A stretch of DNA of 64,000 bases from positions 25,659-89,658 of the forward strand of contig DATMXP010000020.1 in assembly GCA_035561515.1 (NCBI GenBank), given 5' to 3'. The position numbers and the translations under genes were made by a program. Within the stretch, counting starts at the first letter, position 1. Every line of letters begins with the position of its first letter. The stretch is from Terriglobales bacterium (lineage in GTDB: Bacteria > Acidobacteriota > Terriglobia > Terriglobales > Acidobacteriaceae). The notes under the pieces were generated by a model that was not told where the DNA came from, searched no databases, and was given only the letters and a program-made list of their open reading frames with translations. Positions 44,044 through 53,040 of the stretch are shown in pieces.

Positions 44044-45450
44044 ATGGCCTACAGCATTCTTGTCATCGACGATGAAGCTCTAACACTCAGGACCATCAGC
44101 CGTGCCCTGCGCGAAGAGGGATTCGATGTCTTCGTGGCCATGAGCGGCGAAGAAGGCTTGAAGGTCCTTGCCGAAGAGCGTCCTGACCTCGCACTGCTTG
44201 ACGTGGTGCTTCCCGGCATCGACGGAATCGAAGTTCTGCGTCAGATCAAGAAACAGGCGCCGAACACCATCGTCGTCATGATGAGCGCCTATCGCATGGT
44301 GGATCGCGCGGTCGAGTCTATGAAGCTTGGCGCGTACGATTACCTGATCAAGCCGTTCCACCTCGCGGATATGGTCAACACCATTCAGCGTGCGAGCGAA
44401 ATGCTTTCGCTCCGCGTTCGTTTGCGCCAGACCGTTGAAACCAACAAAGGACGTTACGATTTCGGACGTATCGTTACGCGCAACCCACAAATGGCCGCCA
44501 TGCTGGAAGTCGCTCGTAAAACGGCGGAAATGGATCGCACAACCATTCTGATTCAGGGAGAAAGCGGTACGGGCAAAAGCGTGCTGGCTCGAGCAATCCA
44601 CTACAACAGCCCGCGCGAGTCCCAGGAACTGCTGGAACTCAACTGCGCTTCCCTGCCGGAAACCTTGCTGGAAAGTGAAATGTTCGGCTACGAGCCGGGC
44701 GCCTTCACCGACGCCCGTCGCCGCAAGGAAGGTCTGATCGAGCGGGCCAACGCTGGCACGTTATTCCTCGACGAGATCGGGAACATGTCCGCCAATGTGC
44801 AGGCGAAACTGCTTCGCGTGCTCGAGGAAGGATCTTTTATGCGTCTGGGCGGCACAAGGCCGATTAAGGTTGATATCCGCATCATCGCAGCCACGAACGC
44901 AAACTTGAAGGAAGATGTTACCAACGAGAAGTTCCGGGAAGACCTTTACTATCGGTTGAACGTCGTTCCGCTTTATATCCCGCCGTTGCGCGATCGCCAG
45001 GAAGATATCATGCCTTTGGCGGTGACTATGGTCGAGCGCTACAACAAAGAGCTGAACAAAGCGTTCACGGGATTTACGCCCGCCGCGGCCGAGGTGATGA
45101 CCAACTACTCGTGGCCCGGAAACATCCGCGAACTGAAGAATGTCATAGAACGGACGATGATTTTGGCGCCCGGAACAATTCTCGCCGCGGAGTACTTGCC
45201 CGAGGAAATCCGCGATTACCAACCACCCGCAACGGCGGAACTGCCGTCCTACACGGATTCCCTTCCCGCCGGACAGCAGTTCATGTCACTACGCGATCTC
45301 GAGGACCGTTACATTCACGAGGTCCTGGTCGCCACCGGAAATAATAAAGCGCAGGCTGCGCGTATCCTCGGGATTCATCCGACCTCCCTGATGCGGCGCC
45401 TCAAGAAGGAGCAGGAGGTAGAGCCTCAGCCTACTTCTTCTTCGGCCTGA
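44044..45450 (+). CDS. Sigma-54-dependent response regulator (NtrC family)
   Basis: The protein has 468 residues: receiver domain with phospho-acceptor Asp53 (LLDVVLPG), AAA+ domain with Walker A GESGTGKS (172-179) and Walker B TLFLDEIG (~239-246), and a C-terminal Fis-type HTH (NNKAQAARILGIHPTSLMRRL). The sigma-54 contact loop reads GAFTDA (219-224) rather than the canonical GAFTGA. It is the partner of the histidine kinase upstream and activates sigma-54 promoters of unknown targets. The 3' end overlaps the convergent SDR gene by 20 bp. Confidence 0.93.
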   Translation: MAYSILVIDDEALTLRTISRALREEGFDVFVAMSGEEGLKVLAEERPDLALLDVVLPGIDGIEVLRQIKKQAPNTIVVMMSAYRMVDRAVESMKLGAYDYLIKPFHLADMVNTIQRASEMLSLRVRLRQTVETNKGRYDFGRIVTRNPQMAAMLEVARKTAEMDRTTILIQGESGTGKSVLARAIHYNSPRESQELLELNCASLPETLLESEMFGYEPGAFTDARRRKEGLIERANAGTLFLDEIGNMSANVQAKLLRVLEEGSFMRLGGTRPIKVDIRIIAATNANLKEDVTNEKFREDLYYRLNVVPLYIPPLRDRQEDIMPLAVTMVERYNKELNKAFTGFTPAAAEVMTNYSWPGNIRELKNVIERTMILAPGTILAAEYLPEEIRDYQPPATAELPSYTDSLPAGQQFMSLRDLEDRYIHEVLVATGNNKAQAARILGIHPTSLMRRLKKEQEVEPQPTSSSA

Positions 45451-46279
45451 ACATCTCCCATTCTGCGTCAGTCATCATTTGGCCAACTTGCGTGAATTCT
45501 CCCGCGCCTTGAAGCCATTCACCGCCGTCGATTGTCACCACCTCACCGTTCACGTAACCAGATCCGTCCGCAACCAGGTACGCCGCCAGGTTGGCAATCT
45601 CCTCCGGAGTGCCGAATCTTCTCAGCGGCACACGGTTCACCGCTAGTCGTTCCAGCTCAGGTTTTGGCAACAGCCGTGAGAAAGCACCTTCTGTCGGCAC
45701 AGGACCCGGCGCAATGGCATTCATGCGAATTCCACGCGGTCCCCATTCAACTGCCAGGCTGCGCGTCAAAGCCAATACACCCGCTTTTGCTATAGCGGAA
45801 GGCACAACATAGGCCGACCCCGATCCGCTCGAGGCATAGCTGGTGACGATATTCACAACTGTCCCGCCAACCTTGTCAGCAAGCCAACGACGGCCACATG
45901 CCAGCGTCATATTGATGGTGCCGTTCAGAACAATGCCGATGACAGCATCAAAGGCACGCGGCGAGAGGTCTTCCGTTCGGGCAAGGATATTACCTGCGGC
46001 GTTATTGACCAGAATATCGAGCTTACCCAACTTCCAAATCGTCTCTATGACCGACTCGACAGCCTCGCGGTCGCGGACGTCACAAACGTAGTAATCGATC
46101 CTGCCTTTCGTCTCTGCCGAGAGTTCCGCCTGCGTCGCCCGGAGCACGTCCTCGCGGCGCCCGCAGATGGAAACTTGCGCCCCCAGTTCCAGATATCGTT
46201 TCGCCATCGCTCGGCCAAGGCCGGTACCTCCGCCCGTGATCAGAGCCCTTTTCCCGTGCAACAGATCAGCCTTGAACAT
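45431..46279 (-). CDS. SDR-family oxidoreductase, dienoyl-CoA reductase-like
   Basis: The protein has 282 residues from the ATG at 46279 (gaggag 5 nt upstream); an upstream in-frame start is less likely. NAD(P)-binding TGGGTGLG, NNAAGN, a Ser/Tyr-region VTSYASSGSGSAYVVPSAIAKAG and PGPVPTEGAFSRL are visible. The usual YxxxK catalytic motif is replaced by the S-x-x-x-K pattern (SAIAK), as in 2,4-dienoyl-CoA reductases/YkuF-like proteins. A role in unsaturated fatty-acid oxidation is inferred. It is convergent with the regulator gene. Confidence 0.82.
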   Translation of the reverse strand: MFKADLLHGKRALITGGGTGLGRAMAKRYLELGAQVSICGRREDVLRATQAELSAETKGRIDYYVCDVRDREAVESVIETIWKLGKLDILVNNAAGNILARTEDLSPRAFDAVIGIVLNGTINMTLACGRRWLADKVGGTVVNIVTSYASSGSGSAYVVPSAIAKAGVLALTRSLAVEWGPRGIRMNAIAPGPVPTEGAFSRLLPKPELERLAVNRVPLRRFGTPEEIANLAAYLVADGSGYVNGEVVTIDGGEWLQGAGEFTQVGQMMTDAEWEMFRPKKK

Positions 46280-46535
46280 GTCTTCTCCTCTTAGCGACAC
46301 CGCAGGGTAGCAGGCGCAGGTACATTCTCCAAATCGCCTCCACCAAGGCTCGGAGCGCGATATAAGTACACTTAGTGTCTCTTTCGCGCAATTTTTGTGC
46401 GCATCCAGCGTGCAACCTTCTTCCGTTGGAATTAGTCACAGGTTTTGACGTTGGTAACGTTGCAAAGCGCACAATCGTTAAACTAGACTTCCCACGTTCT
46501 GCTCCAGCCTACCCGCCGGTGTGGATAGTTTCGCA

Positions 46536-46946
46536 ATGTCTGAGCCGAAACCCAGGATTCTCGTCGTTGAAGATGAAGCGGTTGTCCTCCATACGCTGCA
46601 ACTGATTCTTCGCCAGCACGGCTATGAGGTGAAGGGAGCCCGCGACGGCGCCGAAGCCATGATGCTCGGGCCATCGTTCGATCCACAAATCCTGCTCTGC
46701 GACATAAACCTTCCCGACATCGATGGCATCCGCGTTGCCCTTGGATTGACCGAACGAATCCCGAACCTGCGAGTGGTGCTTCTTTCGGGAGAAATTAGCT
46801 CGGCTGAGTTGCTCGACGAAGCAGAACGCCATGGCCATTACTTCGAGGTGCTTGCCAAACCGACCGAGCCGCAGCAACTCCTTCGCGTGTTGAGTTCAAA
46901 GGCGACAACGCATCGGGATACTGGCGGTATCCATCGGGTGAAGTAG
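46536..46946 (+). CDS. Single-domain response regulator
   Basis: The protein has 136 residues, a receiver domain only: ILVVEDEAVVLHTLQLIL, phospho-acceptor in LLCDINLPDIDG, the switch residue in VVLLSGEIS and the lysine in VLAKPTEP. There is no output domain, so it works through protein-protein contact (CheY-like). The partner kinase is not evident. An in-frame GTG lies 5 codons upstream. It converges with pgl. Confidence 0.85.
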   Translation: MSEPKPRILVVEDEAVVLHTLQLILRQHGYEVKGARDGAEAMMLGPSFDPQILLCDINLPDIDGIRVALGLTERIPNLRVVLLSGEISSAELLDEAERHGHYFEVLAKPTEPQQLLRVLSSKATTHRDTGGIHRVK

Positions 46947-46948
46947 GC

Positions 46949-47695
46949 CTACCTTTTCCGTAAATCGGAAGCAGCCGCGGCATCAAGCATCCAGATGAGT
47001 TTTCCCGAAGTTGGTTGGATCAACTGCGCCGGAAGACGCTCTGGATCACGCTCTCCCTGCACCACTTCTCTCACGACGCCGGCTTTATCGTGGCCCAGCA
47101 CGAAGATCATAATCGTACGTGACGCATTGATGAGCGGTACCGTCATGGTAATCCGCATCATGTGCACCTCTTCCACGTAGTCGGCGACCACAAGGCGATC
47201 ATTCTCGCGCAGAGCGGCCTGATGTGGAAACAAAGACGCCGTATGTCCGTTGCTTCCCAACCCTAGGAAGTTGAGGTCGAACTCAGGTAAGCCCGCGTTT
47301 CCAACCGGAATTACACGACGGATCTCCTGCTCGTATAGCGTCGCAGCTTCCTGCGCAGGCTTTTCCGTCAGCAAGCGGTGCACTTTGTTCCTGTCCACGG
47401 GAACACGGGATAGCATCGCCACATCTGCCATGTGGAAGTTGCTCGCGGCATCCGTTGGTGGAACATATCTCTCATCGCCCCAGAAGAATTCAATCTTCGA
47501 CCACGCGATCTGGTTTGCCCATTCCGGCGATGCCAGCATCTCGAAAAGCGGTTTCGGCGTGGATCCTCCGGAGAGAGCCACGGTGAACACGCCACGTTCA
47601 GCAACCGCAGCCTTCGCCAGATCGACGAATAGCTGCGCCGTATCTTTGTACGCGGCCTGCTTGTCGGAACTGATATGGATCTCTGTTTTCGGCAC
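46949..47695 (-). CDS. pgl: 6-phosphogluconolactonase
   Basis: The protein has 248 residues, DevB/Pgl type: VALSGGSTPKPLFEMLAS, then FFWGDERYVPP, NFHMADVAMLSRV and FLGLGSNGHTASLFP. It hydrolyses 6-phosphogluconolactone in the oxidative pentose phosphate pathway. It is 18 bp after zwf, so the two form an operon that supplies NADPH. Confidence 0.94.
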   Translation of the reverse strand: MPKTEIHISSDKQAAYKDTAQLFVDLAKAAVAERGVFTVALSGGSTPKPLFEMLASPEWANQIAWSKIEFFWGDERYVPPTDAASNFHMADVAMLSRVPVDRNKVHRLLTEKPAQEAATLYEQEIRRVIPVGNAGLPEFDLNFLGLGSNGHTASLFPHQAALRENDRLVVADYVEEVHMMRITMTVPLINASRTIMIFVLGHDKAGVVREVVQGERDPERLPAQLIQPTSGKLIWMLDAAAASDLRKR

Positions 47696-47713
47696 GGTTC
47701 GGTCCTGTCCGAT

Positions 47714-49258
47714 TTATCTCATTAGCGTGTGCCAGTGGCGATGATCACCGCTGATCAGCAGGTGCGACTGCGCGGGGCCCTCGCTGCCTGAGGAGTAATT
47801 CGGGAAACCAGGCGCTGGCAACTCAGCCCACGCTTCCTCAATGGGTGTAATGATCTTCCACTCCGCTTCCACTTCGTCCCGGCGCGTGAAGAGCGTTGCG
47901 TCACCACGCATCGCATCGAGCAGCAGCGTCTCGTAGGCAACCGGCGTATCCGCCCCGAAGGCTTCACGGTACAGGAAGTCCATTTGCACTGGGATCGTCT
48001 TCATCTGCGTGCCTGGGCGCTTCGCTGCAAATCGCATCGCAATTCCCTCATCCGGTTGGATGCGCATCGTGACCACGTTGTGCTCGATCTGCTCATCAGA
48101 GGTACTCGCGAACAACGCCTGGGGGGTTCGCTTAAAGTGCACCCGGATTTCCGTCACATGCCGTGGAAGCCGCTTCCCTGTACGGATAAAGAACGGCACT
48201 CCGGCCCAGCGCCAGTTGTTTACGTAGAACTCCACGGCCGCGAATGTCTCTGTCAACGACTGAGGGTCCACACCCGGTTCATCGCGATAACCCACCACCG
48301 GTTGACCATTAATCGCACCTGCGCCATATTGTCCGCGAACTGTGCGTCGCGCTACCTGCTCGATTGTCATCGGATGAATCGATCGCAGCACCGATACCTT
48401 CTGTTCCCGAACGGAATCCGCGTCGAACGCAACCGGCGGCTCCATGGCCGTAAGGGTCAGTAACTGGAGCAGGTGGTTGGCCATCATGTCCCGCAACGCA
48501 CCGGTCTCTTCGTAGAAAGAAGCGCGGTTCTCCACCCCGAGAGGTTCTGCCGCGGTGATCTCCACGTAGTTGATATAGTTGCGATTCCACACCGGCTCGA
48601 AGATCGAGTTGCCGAAGCGAAAGACCAACATGTTCTGAACGGTCTCTTTGCCCAGGTAATGGTCGATGCGGTAAACGTCCTTCTCCTGGAACACCTTCGA
48701 CACCGTGCAATTCAGCTCTCGAGCACTCGCCAGGTCCCGGCCGAAAGGCTTCTCGAGTACGATGCGCGACCAACCTTTTTCTCGATAATTCAGATGTACG
48801 GACCCGAGGCCCTCGACGATCGGTCCAGCCAGCGAAGCGGGAGTCGAAACATAGAACAGGTAATTTGCACTCGACCCGTTCTTTGTCATCTCGTCGAGCT
48901 TCTGCTTCAGTTTCGAATAGAACCCACGATCGTTGATGTCGCCGGGCATGTAGTGCAGACGGTTCGCAAACTCACCCCAGCATGTGTCGGTGAAAGCGCG
49001 AGTGTCTTTCGCCTTCATCGCCGACTCGTGCATTGCCGTCCGAAACGCGTCGGAGGTCATTTGTGTTCGGGACACGCCAAGAACTTCGAAGTCCGGAGCC
49101 ATGCAGCCCGCGCAGGCGAGATCGTAGAGCGCCGGCACCAACTTGCGTTTCGTTAAGTCTCCGGAAGCCCCAAAGATAATGAGCAAGCAGGAGTCGGCTT
49201 GCGGCAGCGGCGGAACAGTAGCTTTTCCGATTACCGATGGCTGGACAATCGTACTCAT
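47714..49258 (-). CDS. zwf: Glucose-6-phosphate 1-dehydrogenase
   Basis: The protein has 514 residues with the nucleotide-binding start IIFGASGDLTKRKLVPALYDL and the substrate/active-site signature RIDHYLGKETVQN. FFIRTGKRLP and an MRIQPDEG-type C-terminal segment complete the family. It converts glucose-6-phosphate to 6-phosphogluconolactone. It is followed by pgl. Glucose-1-phosphate from the sucrose phosphorylase could reach it through the phosphohexomutase encoded at 54272. Confidence 0.96.
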   Translation of the reverse strand: MSTIVQPSVIGKATVPPLPQADSCLLIIFGASGDLTKRKLVPALYDLACAGCMAPDFEVLGVSRTQMTSDAFRTAMHESAMKAKDTRAFTDTCWGEFANRLHYMPGDINDRGFYSKLKQKLDEMTKNGSSANYLFYVSTPASLAGPIVEGLGSVHLNYREKGWSRIVLEKPFGRDLASARELNCTVSKVFQEKDVYRIDHYLGKETVQNMLVFRFGNSIFEPVWNRNYINYVEITAAEPLGVENRASFYEETGALRDMMANHLLQLLTLTAMEPPVAFDADSVREQKVSVLRSIHPMTIEQVARRTVRGQYGAGAINGQPVVGYRDEPGVDPQSLTETFAAVEFYVNNWRWAGVPFFIRTGKRLPRHVTEIRVHFKRTPQALFASTSDEQIEHNVVTMRIQPDEGIAMRFAAKRPGTQMKTIPVQMDFLYREAFGADTPVAYETLLLDAMRGDATLFTRRDEVEAEWKIITPIEEAWAELPAPGFPNYSSGSEGPAQSHLLISGDHRHWHTLMR

Positions 49259-49309
49259 CGCTCCCCCCTTTTTGCCAATTTACACGAATCGCACCTCGTT
49301 GTGCAGGAA

Positions 49310-49343
49310 CGCAAAAGTAAAAGGGCACCGGCTGCGGGTGCCC
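49310..49343 (-). terminator. Terminator of the peroxiredoxin gene
   Basis: gggcacc (49323-49329) pairs with ggtgccc (49337-49343), and on the minus strand the hairpin is followed by cttttacttttg. It separates the peroxiredoxin from zwf. Confidence 0.7.
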
Positions 49344-49362
49344 TGTCGACAGAGAATTGAAT

Positions 49363-49935
49363 CTAACTTGCCTTCTTTTTCCTCTCGCAAACCGTCACGA
49401 TGTTGTTGGGATCAAGCGCCTGGCTGTCCACGTGAACCTCTTCCACCTTGCCTTGCTTATTGATGAGGAACGTAGCTCGCCTTGCTGAGTCCACTTTTAC
49501 GCCTTTGATGTTCATGGTGTTCAGCAGCCCGTAGGCGCGGGTCGTCTCTCCGGACATGTCACCAAGCAGTGGAAACGTAACGCCATTCTGTTGCCCGAAT
49601 GCGAAGTTTGCGAAGGGGCTGTCCATGCTCACACCCAGGACCTGGGTGTCCGCTGCTTCCAGTTTTGCAATGTTCTCCTGGAAGCCGCGCATCTCCTTCG
49701 TTCAACCGCCGGTGAACGCGAAAACATAGAACGCAAGCACCACGTTCTTCTTTCCCTTGTAGTCGTGCAACGAAATTGGCTTCACATCTTTGCCGTCAAA
49801 CGCCAGCAACGTGAAATCGGGTGCCGTATCGCCAACTTTGATCTTCGGCGGCGCCTTCGCCGCAGGAGCCTGCGCGAGTGCTCCCGTAACCAATCCGAGC
49901 AGAAGAGCCAGAATCAGACTTTTTCTCAATTTCAC
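49363..49935 (-). CDS. Secreted peroxiredoxin with in-frame UGA at the peroxidatic position, probable selenoprotein
   Basis: One frame runs from the GTG at 49935 to 49363, interrupted only by TGA at 49702-49704. Before it: a signal peptide (KSLILALLLGLVTGALAQ), KVGDTAPDFTLLAFDGK and VVLAFYVFAFTGG. After it: TKEMRGFQENIAKLEA, VLGVSMDSPFANFAFG and FPLLGDMSGETTRAYGLL. Peroxiredoxins of this type read FTGGC-TKEM, so the TGA (codon 78) exactly replaces the peroxidatic cysteine. This is the hallmark of a selenocysteine peroxiredoxin of ~190 residues. A hairpin 16 nt downstream may be the SECIS element. The product would reduce peroxides outside the cytoplasm; a nonsense pseudogene is possible but unlikely, as the rest is intact. 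Confidence 0.85.
49655..49685 (-). promoter_or_regulatory. SECIS-like hairpin downstream of the UGA codon
   Basis: On the minus strand gcttccag (49685-49678) pairs perfectly with ctggaagc (49662-49655) around a 15-nt loop; it starts 16 nt after the UGA. The location matches bacterial SECIS elements. A further 9-bp palindrome (49631-49649, acacccagg/cctgggtgt) lies beyond it. Confidence 0.5.
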
Positions 49936-50148
49936 CCCCACTCTTGAAACCCGCCCATCGTACGTGTCTCTCGTATTTTTTTCAATTTTCAACCGTGATT
50001 CCGCAGTAGTGCCACTTCCCCCGGTTCTTCTTTTCATCCCACATCCCATGTGGTTACATGGTGGACAGGTGTAGGGGAACATTTTTTCTTTTGCGAAGCA
50101 GCAGCACCGGACAGGGTGCAGCTCGTCTAAGCAAGTACGGCCGGACTC

Positions 50149-51924
50149 ATGAGCGCCAGAACACTCAACGACGTTTTCTTTTCGGTTATCGAACGCGACC
50201 ACCAGCGGGTCATGCTTTACCAGCACGACGGCCAGTGGGTCCCCATCTCCAGCCGCGAGTTGTACCGGGAAGTCATTAGCACGGCTAAGACCCTGATTTC
50301 CTGGGGCATCGGGAAGGGCGATCGTGTCGCAATCCTTGCCGAGAATCGCCCGGAATGGGCCATCGCCGACTACGCCACCATGCTGATCGGCGCAGTCGTC
50401 GTCCCCATCTACCCCACGCTGACCGGCGAACAGATCGCATGGCTTCTGCGAGATGCCGGAGTACGAATCCTGTTCCTATCGACGGCCGAGCAGTTCAAAA
50501 AGCTGGAAGCAGTCCGTGCAAACACGCCGGTCGAGCAGATCGTCATCATGGACACCATACAGTCCACCGGCGCTGTGCCAATGCAACAACTCCGCAAGGC
50601 TGCCTGCAGTGATCGCGACCCGTACTTCGATGCCGCTGCCCGCGCGATTGAGCCAGACGATCTCGCCACCATTATTTACACCTCGGGAACCACTGGCCAG
50701 CAGAAGGGAGCCATGCTCAGCCATGGAAACCTGACTTCCAACGTCCTCGTGTCCCTGGCCCAATTCCCGGTGGAGCCCGGCAAGGAGATGTACGTCTCTT
50801 TTCTTCCGCTGTCGCACGTGACGGCTCGCCACGTGGATTACTCCATGTTCTACCGCGGCATCACGCTCGCTTATCTGCCGGACATTACAAAGCTTACGGA
50901 AGCCCTCCTTCAGGTCAGGCCTACATTATTTGTGGGAATTCCTCGCGTATACGAGAAGATCCGCGTCAACGTTGAAAGTAAAGCTTCAGTCGGGTTTAAA
51001 CGCACCATCTTCGAATGGGCACTGGGTGTCGGACGCGAAAACCGCGACATCATCTTGCGCGGCGAAACTCCCTCATCTCCAAGTTGGAAAGTCGCCAACA
51101 AGCTGCTCTTCAGCAAGGTTCGTGAAGGAGTCGGCGGGCGCGTGAAGTGCTTTATTTCTGGCGGTGCACCGCTGGGCCGGGAACTGGCCGAGTGGTACGC
51201 CGACATCGGAATCCGCATCCACGAAGGATACGGGTTAACCGAAACCTCCCCCGTGATCGCCGTCAATACTCCACAGGAACACCGACTCGGCTCTGTCGGC
51301 AAGCCCCTCCCCAACGTGGAGGTCCGTATCGCCGACGACGGCGAGATCCTCGTACGTGGTCCGTCGGTGTTTAAAGGCTATTGGAACCGGCCCGAAGAAA
51401 CTGCTGCCGCCTTTGAGGGCACTTGGTTCAAGACCGGTGACATCGGCAATCTCGACCAGGACGGATTCCTTTCGGTCACCGACCGCAAGAAGGACCTCAT
51501 TAAAACGTCGGGCGGCAAGTTCATCGCCCCGCAACCGATCGAGAGCGTCCTGAAGAATCACGAATTGGTCTCAGAGGCGGCTGTCCTTGGCGATCGCCGG
51601 AAATTCCCTGCCGTCGTGATTCGCCCCGAATTTGAAGCGTTGGAACTCTGGGCCCGGAGCAACGGCGTCAGCTTCCAGACTCGCGATGACCTCATCCGTC
51701 ATCCGCAGGTGCTCGCACTCTACGAGAAGATCCTTCACGACGTGAACGACAAACTCGCTCAGTTCGAGAAGATGAAGAAATTCCTCCTCATACCTGACGA
51801 CTTCACCATTGCCAATGGGTTCCTGACGCCTACGATGAAACTGCGCCGCCGCGCCATCGAGGAGAAATACAAGCGCGAGATCGAAGCGCTCTACTCGGAG
51901 CCGATGCCAATCGCCGCGCACTAG
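50149..51924 (+). CDS. Long-chain acyl-CoA synthetase (AMP-forming)
   Basis: The protein has 591 residues, FAA1-type. The AMP-binding signature is TIIYTSGTTGQQKGAMLSHG, followed by GYGLTETSPVIAVN, WFKTGDIG and DRKKDLIKTSGGKFI, including the C-terminal lysine region. No signal peptide or membrane helix. It activates fatty acids to acyl-CoA for degradation or lipid synthesis. It is divergent from the peroxiredoxin gene (213-bp gap); no strong ribosome site is visible. Confidence 0.93.
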   Translation: MSARTLNDVFFSVIERDHQRVMLYQHDGQWVPISSRELYREVISTAKTLISWGIGKGDRVAILAENRPEWAIADYATMLIGAVVVPIYPTLTGEQIAWLLRDAGVRILFLSTAEQFKKLEAVRANTPVEQIVIMDTIQSTGAVPMQQLRKAACSDRDPYFDAAARAIEPDDLATIIYTSGTTGQQKGAMLSHGNLTSNVLVSLAQFPVEPGKEMYVSFLPLSHVTARHVDYSMFYRGITLAYLPDITKLTEALLQVRPTLFVGIPRVYEKIRVNVESKASVGFKRTIFEWALGVGRENRDIILRGETPSSPSWKVANKLLFSKVREGVGGRVKCFISGGAPLGRELAEWYADIGIRIHEGYGLTETSPVIAVNTPQEHRLGSVGKPLPNVEVRIADDGEILVRGPSVFKGYWNRPEETAAAFEGTWFKTGDIGNLDQDGFLSVTDRKKDLIKTSGGKFIAPQPIESVLKNHELVSEAAVLGDRRKFPAVVIRPEFEALELWARSNGVSFQTRDDLIRHPQVLALYEKILHDVNDKLAQFEKMKKFLLIPDDFTIANGFLTPTMKLRRRAIEEKYKREIEALYSEPMPIAAH

Positions 51925-52063
51925 CCTGTCATTCCCGATTTGAACCTGTCGCCGGAAAAACACTGCAAGTACAGCGCTCGGACGCTCCCGCTAGGACGAT
52001 AATGTGGAGCGACAGTTTCCCTATCCTACGGCCCTTTCGAAACTCTTCCTAAAAGGAGCCTCT

Positions 52064-52933
52064 ATGCGGAAATCAATCATTGTTCTTCTGGTCGTGTTGT
52101 GCGCTCTTTCAGTGATGGCAGGAGACAAAGACAATCTCACGTCGTACCTGCTCGTGCAGAAAGTCACAGTCAACAACATGAAGGCGGAAACCTATCCGGC
52201 GCTCATTCGCGAGTTCAAGAGCATCGCAACATCTGTGAACTCCGAGGATTACTGGCTTGCGGGAACCGGCATCACCGGCAACTCATACGACGTCTTTTTC
52301 GTTTCTAATTTCGCCAATTTCGCTGATCTGGATAAAACCATGCAGGGAATGGAGAAGATATATCAGGTAATCCAGACCAAGAATCCTGCATTGGTGACAA
52401 AGTTCGGCGAATCCGAGCAGATGGCACAGTCCACCATGTGGCACCTATCCCCCGCTCTTTCCTACCTGCCGGAGAAGGTCGACACCGCTCACGCTACCTA
52501 TTGGATGGTCTACACCTTCCACATCAAGCCAGGGACGATGAGCGCCTTCAGCGAGTTAGTTCGCGAGCGCATCGACATTGTGAAGAAAGCCAACCTGAAT
52601 GACCACTGGATCGCCTACAACTCCATTGCCGGTACCGACACGGCGATGATGTTCGTCATGCCTATCGCCTCGCTCAGCGATCTCGACCGCGACGACTCCG
52701 AAGCCATGAAGACGGCGTTCACACCGCTGGTTCGCGAGCACCTGGAAGCTGCCGTACAGAAGACCGTCGCCAAAATTGAAACTCAATTGATCAGGGTAAA
52801 GCCCGAATTCAGCCGCCCCGGCCCGAATCTCGTCGCCGCCAATCCTGATTTCTGGACCGTGAAAGAGCCCGTTGTTACAGCCGATAAAAAGGTGAAGAAG
52901 ACAAAAAAGGCCGAGATGGAAGTTGGCAAATAA
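52064..52933 (+). CDS. Secreted protein of unknown function
   Basis: The protein has 289 residues from the ATG at 52064 (aaggag, spacing 5), which starts the signal peptide ([19 protein letters not shown]). Two similar halves are suggested: [20 protein letters not shown] with [20 protein letters not shown], and [19 protein letters not shown] with [19 protein letters not shown]. Such tandem units resemble dimeric alpha-beta-barrel (NIPSNAP/ABM-like) domains. The function is unknown. It ends with a lysine-rich tail and is followed by a strong terminator. Confidence 0.6.
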   Translation: MRKSIIVLLVVLCALSVMAGDKDNLTSYLLVQKVTVNNMKAETYPALIREFKSIATSVNSEDYWLAGTGITGNSYDVFFVSNFANFADLDKTMQGMEKIYQVIQTKNPALVTKFGESEQMAQSTMWHLSPALSYLPEKVDTAHATYWMVYTFHIKPGTMSAFSELVRERIDIVKKANLNDHWIAYNSIAGTDTAMMFVMPIASLSDLDRDDSEAMKTAFTPLVREHLEAAVQKTVAKIETQLIRVKPEFSRPGPNLVAANPDFWTVKEPVVTADKKVKKTKKAEMEVGK

Positions 52934-52939
52934 CCGCTT

Positions 52940-52972
52940 GCGGCGGGGCTACGGCCTCGCCGCTTCTCCCTT
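52940..52972 (+). terminator. Terminator with TACG tetraloop
   Basis: A 10-bp stem (52940-52949 with 52954-52963, one G-U pair) closed by a tacg tetraloop (UNCG class, very stable) is followed by ttctcccttcc. Confidence 0.7.
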
Positions 52973-53027
52973 CCTTCCGAGTAGCTCAAAATCCGCGCCC
53001 TCACTGCACATCCAGAGCTAAACCTTT

Positions 53028-53033
53028 TACAAT
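53028..53033 (+). promoter_or_regulatory. Candidate -10 box of thiG; leaderless mRNA possible
   Basis: TACAAT ends 8 nt before the thiG ATG, and no Shine-Dalgarno sequence is present. A weak -35 (tgcaca, 53005-53010) is 17 bp upstream. Transcription would start at or next to the start codon. Confidence 0.45.
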
Positions 53034-53040
53034 ATCTGCC

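Noticed and set aside
48473..49156. 227-residue plus-strand open frame
   Set aside because: Antisense to zwf; composition is that of a shadow frame.
49363..49935. Peroxiredoxin as a nonsense pseudogene or as two separate genes
   Set aside because: The only defect is a TGA exactly at the redox-active position, with intact conserved sequence and no frameshift on either side; selenocysteine explains it better, although the Sec machinery lies outside the window.
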